Below, piece after piece: positions 10,475 to 19,172 of a stretch of 64,000 nt of DNA. Every line of letters begins with the position of its first letter. The stretch's first letter is position 1. Both the position numbers and the translations under genes were made by a program. Source of the DNA: Trichuris trichiura (taxonomy: Eukaryota > Nematoda > Enoplea > Trichinellida > Trichuridae); contig JBAJFE010000062.1 of assembly GCA_037903355.1 (NCBI GenBank), forward strand, positions 310,001 through 374,000, given 5' to 3'. A model generated the notes under the pieces. It did not search any database. It was given only the letters and a program-made list of their open reading frames with translations, and was not told the origin of the DNA.

Positions 10475-12880
10475 TGTTCTAAATTCATACGCATACGTTC
10501 TAAAATCTCTTAAATTTTGTAGTAAGATCAAAGGTTACAAAGGTCTTTATTTCAAAAAAAAATCGTGCATTCTGTATAGATAGATCACTTACTGCTGCCA
10601 AGCTGCAAAGGCTACAAAACACTACAACTATATACGGCTCCATTTGAAAAACCATGGTTATAGCGGACTAACAGCCGTAGGAACGAAGTTAGAAATAGAA
10701 ACATGATAACGCATTCATTTTTATTAAACGAAGCTGTCAGTACCCTTTCAGTTCTGCTACAGAACGACAGCGGCCTATTCCTTATTGCGAGCACTAACCC
10801 TTACATCCTAGATGCAATATTTCTTTATTTTGCAGAACATACTTTTCAACCTGTTCAAATTATCCAAGAGAAAACGTATTCTTCCCTACTACTAAATAGT
10901 AGTCAACTCGAACAAGCCCTAGGACAAAGTTGCTTATGCTGAAAATGTTTACCGCCCCTTCCAAACGTTTAACTGCTTTTCTAACTTCTAGAATGCGATA
11001 GCCCTTACAGCTTTTCCGTCACGAATATAAAAGGTAACCATGCGTCATTAAGCTCAAAACAGCAACACTTAAAAGCATAAAGTTCTTATTTCAATATCTG
11101 GAAAACTAGCAGGAACAATATGGAAAAAATTGTTCAAATCAAGAAAAAAACTTTCTGAACGCCCTTGTACCATCAACAACTCTGCGCTTAAATCGTAACG
11201 GAGCATTCCAGCCTTTGGCTTTCAAAATCTTAGCAAATGAAAACTTACAAAAATGGAATTGAACGAAATGGCAACTGCCTTACAAGTTTATGAAGTCAAG
11301 AGCCAAGACGTATACTTCCTGTTGCGAGGGTAACTTGGACAAACGAATTCTTACCAAGGTTTGCAAATACTGACCGTACCGCAAAGTGCAGGAAAATGCG
11401 CAGGTACATCAAAGAACATTGCTAAGCGAATGGAAACTTTCGATGGCATGTCAGCAATGGTTTGTACTAAAAAAATCGTTACCGTATTAGCTTGAGAATG
11501 TATAGACGAAAAAGTGCTTTTGAGGAAGGTTATCGTTTTTAATTTGTCATTAATTTTTTCCTGTATGTGTTCCCTCTCAGCCGCCCAGCGAATCTGCGCC
11601 TGCCAGCGTTGAAGACGAAACTGAGGGTAGTTGTTCCTATGCCGCCTTTAGTGAAAAGCAACTTAAACAGTTTCTAGCTAAAAAAATTTAGTTTCACTTG
11701 GGATTTATTAGCAGCTATACAGGGAGCAAATATTAGCAGATAGAGAGACGTTGCGCCTCGAGCAATTCCGATTCGAGAGCATACAGGATGCTTTGGAATG
11801 GACGTACGAATTTCCATTTTTGAACAATTAGTTTTTGAGATAAGGTTTGTTCCCGTCGCCAGCGTCTTTGCACGCTAAAGCAGACGTATCCCGAAAGCAA
11901 AGCGGAAAACTTGCAGTTACCAGATCGCGAATAAAACAAGTTAAACACAGCATAAATGTTCAAGAAAATATTAATGGGTTGCATACGGTTGAAATGGACA
12001 GTTTAAAAGAAAAAATCCTAGCATCACATTCCGCAAAGTGATGAACATAACTGTTCTCCCTCCGTAAAGTAATGCTATTGCTTTGAAGTTCAAATCGAAT
12101 TTTTTATAGAATTTATGCTCTTCAAAATTCCCAGTAGCCCTCTCACTGATAGATTAACTTATTGATAGAGTGGTACTTGCAAATCATTATTTCGCGCATT
12201 TTTCTTAGTGAGGGAATTGTCATATTGATTCGGCGGCTCATGAGCAGGTTTTGAAGTTTAGTAAATGGTTTGCAGGTTTTCTTCACAAAAGTTTCTGTCA
12301 TTTGCAGCACAAAAATGTTTACTACAATCCAGCGCCTTGGGAGTCTGTTTTGACCAACAAGCATGGTCACTGTAGCTTTCTAAGCTTAGTGAGCTGCTTA
12401 TAAAATTTCTTAGTCATAGTTCGACTAAACATTGTTGGTAGATGACTCATACGTGTTTCAGCGGTTAGGATCCCTGTTTTAATTCTTAGGGTACTCTCAG
12501 CGGCAATGCCTGTTTACTATACTCAATGAAATCTTCGTTTCTTAGTAAAACGTACGGTAAAAGTAACCTTCTAAAGTTTGGTGGAGTCGAACTTGCTATA
12601 GGCATTGGAGCTGGAAATGCTCCTTTAAAAGAAAGTTCAGCTACAAAATCCGTCGGTAAAGTGTGTGGGTCGCATTGCTAAGGGAATATTAAGCGATGAG
12701 ATTCAAAAAAATACAAACAACAGAGAAGCACGATCAATATTGTTGGTACATTGTATGGCGTCCGATCAGTAGTGCACTAAATGCCTTCGCGTCATTACTT
12801 GTCGAACAAAACAGCCTTATTTCAAGCCTGTTTTGGTTTCTTCGTAAAGCGAAGTTAAACTTGAAAAATGCAAATTTTTA
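10475..12880. other. Unresolved region between TBP and tRNA-Gly
   Basis: One stretch looks weakly coding on the plus strand: after an acceptor CCCTCTCAG, bases 11581-11691 read PPSESAPASVEDETEG and then SEKQLKQFLAKKI before a stop. An ATG at 11253 opens a 25-codon frame with a GT donor at 11330, but the phases do not join. A Lys-rich frame at 11880-12041 is also open. I recognise none of these products. They may be parts of a small gene divergent from TBP, or chance. Confidence 0.2.
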
Positions 12881-12952
12881 TGCGTAGACCGGGAGTCGAA
12901 CCCGGATCGATTGCTTGGAAGGCAACCATGCTAACCGCTACACCATCTACGC
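12881..12952 (-). tRNA. tRNA-Gly (anticodon TCC)
   Basis: The minus-strand cloverleaf has acceptor stem GCGTAGA/TCTACGC, D-arm GGTGTAGCGGTTAGCA, anticodon stem TTGC/GCAA closing loop CTTCCAA (anticodon TCC), and a fully paired T-arm CCGGG-TTCGACT-CCCGG. All invariant positions are present and no intron is seen. Confidence 0.95.
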
Positions 12953-13265
12953 GTTGATCGAATACCTGTAAAACGCAATTATATTATAATGTAATGAGTT
13001 AGTAGCGAAAGTACTTCATGCTACTGCTATCATTAGAATTATAATTTCGTTAGCTGTTAATTGCTAAGTGAATAGAGGCTGTTCATAGTAATCAACGCAA
13101 CCTTATTTGCCTAGTTGGATGTAGCGGTAAGATGCAGCTAATTGGTGCTATTTTTAACTACGTAATTCTGAAAATCAAGTTTAATTGGTTTATCTTGTAA
13201 CATACATTATTTTCATTTGACTTTTCGACGTATTGATAATCTGCTTTCATCGTAAGGTTCATGCG

Positions 13266-13337
13266 TCCCGTGTGGTCTAGTGGTCAGGATTTGTGGCTCT
13301 CACCCACACGGCCCGGGTTCGATTCCCGGCACGGGAA
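13266..13337 (+). tRNA. tRNA-Glu (anticodon CTC)
   Basis: Nearly identical to the gene at 776-847, differing in the D-loop (GTGGTCAGGA rather than GTGGTTAGGA). Acceptor TCCCGTG/CACGGGA, loop CTCTCAC (anticodon CTC) and T-arm CCGGG/CCCGG all pair. Confidence 0.95.
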
Positions 13338-13977
13338 TAATTTCAAATTTTTTTGTGATGTTGAATATAACCCGTAGATTCTTTCATTATTGTAATCTAG
13401 TACGATGTGGTAAGCAATAAGACGAGGATATTGGGACTTTAAGATTCATTTCTGTGCATGTAGTCAAGCTGTAATTGAAGCGCGAAGTGTTTCTTCTAAA
13501 CATCATTCCACTGACAGCATCAGACGTTTTGTTTCATCGAAAATCTCTTTCATTTTGTGGTCTGTGATGTGCAGATGCTCTGCCACTATTCGCGCTTTTT
13601 GGATTCGTTATTTAACTCATGAATTAATACACAGTACTTAATGTCTGAATACTTAAAATGGGCCTAATTATTAACTGTATTGCTACACCCTTCTGCCAAT
13701 AGTTAATCGCTTGTTTCCACGGTGCTTTCGGGATTGATCACACCCCTTACACAGCGTCAGTAGTAATGACCATAGCCATTAATTTTAACACTAATGAAGG
13801 GACACGGTTAATCCTGAAAGTTTCCTTTCCAAAAAACATCAATAGCAGCACGAGCTGCTCATCTAAATTGCTCTATTCTTTATTTTTCGTACAAATACTT
13901 CCACTAGTTTATGACGCAATAACGAAAACAATGGTTGAGACGCATTGGCAGTGTATTTTCTCGAAACAAAATACAAG

Positions 13978-14049
13978 TTCCCGTGCCGGGAATCGAACCC
14001 GGGCCGTGTGGGTGAAAGCCACAAATCCTAGCCACTAGACCACACGGGA
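13978..14049 (-). tRNA. tRNA-Glu (anticodon TTC)
   Basis: Minus-strand cloverleaf with acceptor TCCCGTG/CACGGGA, D-arm GGTCTAGTGGCTAGGA, anticodon loop CTTTCAC (TTC) and a fully paired T-arm CCGGG/CCCGG. It is the clean version of the TTC gene at 1780-1851, which has one T-stem mismatch. Confidence 0.95.
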
Positions 14050-14539
14050 GATTAATGTTCAAGGCCCATAGGAAAGTTAGGACAGCAATAGACTTTCAAA
14101 GTTCCAGGAAATAAATTTGGCCCTATTGACGTTTTTCCGCTAACTGTGCCAGTCTAAACTCCGACCATTCATTCCTATTTTCAATGATGCCCTCACTTAA
14201 CGACACTTCGGGTCGAAAAACTCAAAAGTAATAGGACACACCTTTTGCAAAGCATTTTTCAAAACTCTTCGTCATTTTCAATAGCGGAGTATTCGTACGG
14301 CTGTCTGTCTTGCCCGTTGTCATAGAAAACCGCCAGACACGTTAAGAAGCATCCAGTGTTCGAGATTTTCAATAGCGACTAAAAATATCGTGCCTACACT
14401 CGTCTATTAGTGATTGTTTTCATAGAATTAGATTCGCATAACTTCTATAAGACCTAAAAACAAATTTTCGTTCTTAGCGGACCAATATTCATACTGTAAG
14501 CTTGCCAACCGTCGTGTTTAGTCATCATATAAGTATAAG

Positions 14540-14744
14540 TGAAGTGTTTGACCCGCCTGAGCATCACTTAGTGTGCTGGCTGCTCACCAAAGCGTTCGCT
14601 GCGGTTGGCTTACGTTGGGCGAATCGTTTTGCCACATACCGTAAAAACCAGTCTTACGCAGTGTTTCGTTTTCGTCGGCTGCGCTAGCGATATAGTTGTG
14701 TCTTGTTTCGGTAGTAAACGTTTCGCGGGGCTTCAGACACAACA
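14540..14744 (+). repeat. 5' LTR of Ty3/gypsy element
   Basis: A 205-bp direct repeat starting TGAAGTGTTTGACCC and ending CAGACACAACA, so it has TG..CA ends. It appears identical to 17487-17691 by eye. The five bases before it, ATAAG, recur right after the 3' copy as a target-site duplication. Confidence 0.95.
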
Positions 14745-14758
14745 GTTTGGCGACGAGC
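14745..14758 (+). other. Primer-binding site of the gypsy element
   Basis: Immediately after the LTR comes GTTTGGCGACGAGC. TGGCGACGAG complements a ...CTCGTCGCCA 3' end, which fits tRNA-Ser isoacceptors whose acceptor starts GACGAG. The tRNA assignment is from memory of such tRNAs and no tRNA-Ser is in this window to compare. Confidence 0.6.
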
Positions 14759-17518
14759 ATGTCGGATTCATCTCAGATGGCGGAACTCCTAGCCGCGCTC
14801 TCAGAACAGCAGAGGACAATGGCAGCGTTGATAGCCAGCCTCTCACAGAACTCTCTCCGCGAAGCGCCAACCTCCAAGGCATCCGTCCCCAGCTTTCCAC
14901 CCTTTGACAGGACGAAAGAGACCTGGGACGTCTACTTCGCTCGCCTCGGACAGCACTTTGAAGCTCATAGGGTGGTCTCTGACAATCGAAAGCGTGCGTT
15001 CCTGCTCTCGTGGATCGGTTCAGACACGTTCGAGCTACTGCAAAAGCTCTTCTCCGGCGAGGAGATAGCGAACGTCCCCTATGATTCACTGGTGGCGAAG
15101 CTCAGTGAATACTGGAAGACGAGCGTGCACGTTATGGCCGCACGATGTTTGTTCTATCGGCAGTGCCTACAGCCCGGTCAGACGTACGCCGAGTGGGTTG
15201 CGAATTTGCGTGGCATTGGCAAGGATTGCCAGTTTCTGTGCCCTGACGAGAAATGCGGCAAGTCTTATCTCGACGGTCTCATTCGGGACGTTATCGTAAC
15301 GAACACGCCCGACGAACAGGTCCGCCTTGCAGCCTTGCAGCGGCCAAATCCTTCTTTGGCGCAGGTTATTGAGATTGCCGAAGCTCACGAGATCGCTACG
15401 AAAGCCATGGCGACAATCAAACAGCGCCCACCAGAAGTGATGGCGGAGGTTCAACAGGTTCGCATGACTGCTCGGACGGCTAAACGTCCAGGCAAAGATT
15501 CTGGCTTGCCGTCCTGCCCTCAATGTTTCCTTGGGCATAACAGGAGAGACTGTCGTTTCCGCCTAGCTGTGTGTCACAGATGCAAGCGTAAAGGACATAT
15601 TGCAGCTGTTTGCGGAACTACGTCTGATGCCGATTCGCCTCCAGTTCGATCTACTGATCGACCAAAGAAGAAGGCACCGCGTCGGAACTTCCGCTCCAAG
15701 ATAAATGAAGCAGCACGGCTTGTGTCACTCACGTCGACTAACAGAGAAGCGCACCGTTCAGAAAGTTCAGTGCATTCATGTTTTTCTTTGAGCGTCTCGG
15801 AAATGGCGAGCTTTCCGTCGGAATTATCGTTAACAAAGAGTCGACTGCCATACTGGCGCGAAAACCGGAAGATCTGGGTGTCCTTGGAAGTAAACGGTAT
15901 CCCGCTGATTTTTCAGGTAGACACGGGCGCTACTTCGTCCATGGTTGGCCTCCGCGGGTGGCGGCAACTAGGGTCCCCGCCGTGCAGCCCCACTAACCAG
16001 AAACTTTTCGCATATGGTGGTATCACAGTTCCGCTCAAGGGACAGGCGAATGTGCGCGTTATCCTGGGAGAACAGGCACGACGGCTGACCTTGCTAGTGA
16101 CTGACTTGGAACAAGGCTCCAACCTGATGGGACTGGACTGGTTGGATGCGTTCGGCCTCCGTTTGTCACCCTATGACTCTACCTCTCTGATTGAGGAAGA
16201 GCAGATGGGAGCGGCTATTAAGGACATCAAATATAAACGCGGGACGCACCATAACAACGCTGATGCTCTATCTCGTCTACCGATGGGTCCAGACCCGGAG
16301 TTCGACAAGGAAGAAGCCCACTGGACTGAGTTGACGGACGCCGACCTAGACTCTGATCTCTTTCCCGTTGATCGATCTCAGGTAGCTGAGGCAACTGCAA
16401 GGGACCCAGTTCTGAAGCAAGTGCTACGTTTTGTAACGTCGGCATGGCCACTATCTGTCAAAGCAGTTGCAGAAGAAATACGGCCTTATTGGAACAAACG
16501 CCATGTGATCGGTTTTCAAAAAGGTGTCTTGCTTTACAAAACCGAATTCAATCGAGTCATTGTGCCCTTAGAACTGCAAGAAAAGGTCGTCGCGTTGCTC
16601 CATCAGGGACATTGGGGAATCGCGCGCATGAAACAAATTGCGCGTCGTTATTGTTGGTGGCCAACTCTCGATGCAGAAATAGGTAAAGTCGGGAGTCGTT
16701 GTTCTTCGTGCACCGCCGTTGCAGCGGATCCGCCCAGCGAGTATCAGCCGTGGCCCATCCCGAAGGACCCATGGGAAAGGGTACATATTGATTACGCTGG
16801 CCCGTTTTGGGGTCAAATGTGGTTGGTCTGCATAGACCCCTTGTCCAAGTTTCCATACGTCTCGCCTATGTCAAAGACGACTACAAGGGCAACTGTGCTA
16901 GCACTTCAAACCATTTTTGCGATTGAAGGACTTCCCCGAACAATTGTGTCCGATAACGCGCCGCAGCTGGTGGCATCGAGTTTTCAAGATTTCTGCAAAA
17001 TGAACGGAATAGAGCATATCACGACAGCCCCCTTTCACCCTGCATCAAATGGCGTTGCTGAAAGATTTGTTCGCACCTTTAAAAATGCGATGAAGAAAGA
17101 AGCCAAGGCAGGTACTTGTAAGACAGAGGCACTCAAGAGGTTTCTCGTGACGTATAGGACTACGCCTGACCCGAGCACCGGGATGTCTCCAGCGGAAGTC
17201 CTCCACGGCCGACAGCCAAGGACTTTGCTAGCGTTGATGCTGCCGTCAGACATGCCTAAGGCCGACCCAAGAAGTCGCAGGACGCGCAGCAGCGGCAAAG
17301 GTCGCGAATTCGTCGAAGGCCAAATTGTAATGGTGAAAAACTTTGCTGCAGGCGACAGGTGGTTACGAGGAACTGTAGTCAAGCGACTCGGTAGCATGCT
17401 CTATCAGGTCAAAACGGCAAATGGCCTGCTCAGGCGCCATCAAAATCAACTTCGTCGCATCGCGCCAAATTTGGGTCGGGAGGAGATGAAGTGTTTGACC
17501 CGCCTGAGCATCACTTAG
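14759..17518 (+). CDS. Gag-protease-integrase polyprotein lacking RT/RNase H
   Basis: A single open frame of 919 residues. Order: a Gag region (residues ~1-240); two zinc knuckles from ~252 (CPQC..H..C, then CHRCKRKGHIAAVC); an aspartic protease with VDTGATSSMVG at ~387 and the partner region NLMGLDWLDAFG; then, at about residue 480, an abrupt jump to KYKRGTHHNNADALSRLP, the extreme C-terminus of RNase H. Integrase follows with its HHCC finger (HQGH..CSSC, ~614), catalytic Asp in VHIDYAGPF (~676), Asp in VSDNAPQ (~731) and Glu in NGVAERF (~766). No YxDD reverse transcriptase or RNase H core exists. The frame closes inside the 3' LTR. Start chosen at the first ATG after the primer site. A normal polyprotein of this clade would be roughly 450-500 residues longer. 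Confidence 0.92.
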   Translation: MSDSSQMAELLAALSEQQRTMAALIASLSQNSLREAPTSKASVPSFPPFDRTKETWDVYFARLGQHFEAHRVVSDNRKRAFLLSWIGSDTFELLQKLFSGEEIANVPYDSLVAKLSEYWKTSVHVMAARCLFYRQCLQPGQTYAEWVANLRGIGKDCQFLCPDEKCGKSYLDGLIRDVIVTNTPDEQVRLAALQRPNPSLAQVIEIAEAHEIATKAMATIKQRPPEVMAEVQQVRMTARTAKRPGKDSGLPSCPQCFLGHNRRDCRFRLAVCHRCKRKGHIAAVCGTTSDADSPPVRSTDRPKKKAPRRNFRSKINEAARLVSLTSTNREAHRSESSVHSCFSLSVSEMASFPSELSLTKSRLPYWRENRKIWVSLEVNGIPLIFQVDTGATSSMVGLRGWRQLGSPPCSPTNQKLFAYGGITVPLKGQANVRVILGEQARRLTLLVTDLEQGSNLMGLDWLDAFGLRLSPYDSTSLIEEEQMGAAIKDIKYKRGTHHNNADALSRLPMGPDPEFDKEEAHWTELTDADLDSDLFPVDRSQVAEATARDPVLKQVLRFVTSAWPLSVKAVAEEIRPYWNKRHVIGFQKGVLLYKTEFNRVIVPLELQEKVVALLHQGHWGIARMKQIARRYCWWPTLDAEIGKVGSRCSSCTAVAADPPSEYQPWPIPKDPWERVHIDYAGPFWGQMWLVCIDPLSKFPYVSPMSKTTTRATVLALQTIFAIEGLPRTIVSDNAPQLVASSFQDFCKMNGIEHITTAPFHPASNGVAERFVRTFKNAMKKEAKAGTCKTEALKRFLVTYRTTPDPSTGMSPAEVLHGRQPRTLLALMLPSDMPKADPRSRRTRSSGKGREFVEGQIVMVKNFAAGDRWLRGTVVKRLGSMLYQVKTANGLLRRHQNQLRRIAPNLGREEMKCLTRLSIT

Positions 17519-17691
17519 TGTGCTGGCTGCTCACCAAAGCGTTCGCTGCGGTTGGCTTACGTTGGGCGAATCGTTTTGCCACATACCGTAAAAACCAGTC
17601 TTACGCAGTGTTTCGTTTTCGTCGGCTGCGCTAGCGATATAGTTGTGTCTTGTTTCGGTAGTAAACGTTTCGCGGGGCTTCAGACACAACA
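17487..17691 (+). repeat. 3' LTR of Ty3/gypsy element
   Basis: Second copy of the 205-bp LTR, TG..CA bounded, followed directly by the ATAAG target duplication. It supplies the stop codon of the polyprotein. Confidence 0.95.
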
Positions 17692-17696
17692 ATAAG

Positions 17697-18211
17697 CGTA
17701 CGTATAAGGCATATATTTTGGCATACTTTTATGTATGAACAAAACAGGATGACTGCAATGCCCGCTGGTAGGAGTGGAACGGGATGAGCGGCACTCTTTC
17801 CAGAAAGGAACCTGCATTTTTTTTATCGCCTGGACGACTAATTGACAAAGCGGACCAAAGCTACCATGGAGCGTTGTAACTTTAAAAAGCATTGCGGGAG
17901 TTAGAACAGTGCGTTGGCTTTGCTTCATTGAAGAACCGGGCCGCAGCTGTCATCTTAGAGTAATTTAATTTTCTTCAATTAAATGGTTAAAAGGCGCAGG
18001 CCGCAAACAATTAATGCGTATCATTGATGACAAGCGTTAGCCAACTGATAATCTGTGCTAATCATTTCAGCCTCTGCACTTCACTTAGCTTCTTTTCCAC
18101 ATGGTTCCAGATGATTTTCATGTTCATCTAGCGGTTACTGTATGAGTGCGTTTTCGCTTAGATTAAAGTTTTCGTCACTCCTTGAGATTCCATCTGCCGC
18201 TTAGCTTCGTT
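17697..18211. other. Intergenic stretch before RPA3
   Basis: No gene is visible. Around 17750-17830 there is a piece (GGAACCTGCAT) shared with the dispersed repeat at 32.6 and 35.3 kb. A TTAG just upstream of the RPA3 ATG could be the acceptor of a 5'-UTR intron or of spliced-leader addition, which I cannot distinguish. Confidence 0.35.
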
Positions 18212-18556
18212 ATGGATAGCGATTGGATTGATCAGCCGAAAACAAGAGTAAACAGCAGCATGATCAAGTCTGGCAGATTCAATGGTAAATTAGTCACTGT
18301 GCTTGGCCAACTTGGTACGGTTGACGAGGAGCGCCGCCGTTTTCAGATCGACTTGGGTGACCACGTAATGTTGGAAGCTAGATTTTCCGGCATGTGGTCA
18401 CCATTCCTTGGGAACATCGTCGAAGCTACAGGCATGCTCATCAGTAGTCGCGAGATGTTGTGCTACTCTTATTGTTCTTTTGAGCCGCAGCTAACGGCAA
18501 AATTTGATATGAGCCATTACAACAAAGCAGTCAGTGTTTTTCATGAGGTTATGTAG
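18212..18556 (+). CDS. RPA3: Replication protein A 14-kDa subunit
   Basis: Smallest subunit of the single-stranded-DNA-binding RPA trimer used in replication, repair and recombination; a single OB fold that joins RPA1 and RPA2 through a C-terminal helix. The gene is one exon of 114 codons, close to the 121 of human RPA3. Landmarks shared with the family: PKTRVNSSMI near the N-terminus (human PRSRINAGML), LVTVLGQLG (VCFVGRLE), GNIVEATGMLISS (SGIVEVVGRVTAK) and the trimerisation helix DMSHYNKAVSVFHEV (DLGLYNEAVKIIHDF). The start ATG at 18212 gives MDSDWIDQPKTR. It lies 616 bp upstream of FHIP1 on the same strand. Confidence 0.9.
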   Translation: MDSDWIDQPKTRVNSSMIKSGRFNGKLVTVLGQLGTVDEERRRFQIDLGDHVMLEARFSGMWSPFLGNIVEATGMLISSREMLCYSYCSFEPQLTAKFDMSHYNKAVSVFHEVM

Positions 18557-19172
18557 CCTACCATTTACGTTTCATGCTTTCATTCAGGTTATTAAATTGT
18601 TTAATCGAGCAAGCGGCCTTTCATTAATTGCCCGCATATTGACACGAGCTCTAATGGCCCCGTAGCTTTCGAAGATGCCATGTCTTTAGCGCATATGCTC
18701 TACGCACGCTTAGGTATGTAATTTCGTATGACCTGCCCGATATTCGAAAGGATAAATGGCATTGGGAAGGTAGCGGCCACCCAAACGGAGGTAACCCTCC
18801 GCAGAGTAAGGTATGCTTGGTTAACATTTCTAACGCAGTTTTGCTTCCTCAGTGGAGCAAATAACTTCGCGTACTACGTAACGCAGTCTACCTACCGTTG
18901 CCATGGAGAAACCTGAAAACATTGAGTGTACTGTCAGTTATTTTTGCCCGAACCGTCGTTTAGTGCTCTCCCTATAGAAAGTATCCTTGCAAGGTTGGCT
19001 GCGCTTCACGTCTACGCGCAGACGGCAGAGGCAGACTTGTACGCAAAAGTCCTCTTCTATTTTACCGTATCACTTGGGATTTTCAGGGAAGTCGTTTTAT
19101 CCGTTCCCTTCCACTTGTTAGGCGGTTTCGGATGTTTCTCGGAGGCCGCCTTTTCTTGCTAAAGGTTTGAGC
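18557..19172 (+). other. Gap between RPA3 and FHIP1
   Basis: A short frame at about 18640-18714 (SSNGPVAFEDAMSLAHML) ends at a GTATGT donor and looks exon-like. Frames at 18728-19162 are open but unremarkable. I cannot connect them to either neighbour; they may be 5'-UTR exons of FHIP1 or an unrecognised small gene. Confidence 0.2.

Larger units (their letters stand above)
14540..17691 (+). mobile_element. Young non-autonomous Ty3/gypsy LTR retrotransposon
   Basis: A complete insertion: identical 205-bp LTRs, ATAAG duplications at both ends, a primer-binding site just inside the 5' LTR (TGGCGACGAG, complementary to the expected 3' end of a tRNA-Ser) and a purine-rich tract GGGAGGAGA abutting the 3' LTR. 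One long frame covers the interior. The interior is only about 2.7 kb because the reverse transcriptase and RNase H region is absent. Identical LTRs mean the insertion is recent, so this internally deleted form was copied with enzymes supplied by another element. Confidence 0.93.

Noticed and set aside
14733..17397. Several open frames of 70-123 codons antisense to the gypsy polyprotein
   Set aside because: They are shadows of the GC-rich coding strand.
18557..19172. An operon linking RPA3 and FHIP1
   Set aside because: The 616-bp spacing is too wide for typical nematode operons and no spliced-leader signal could be confirmed.
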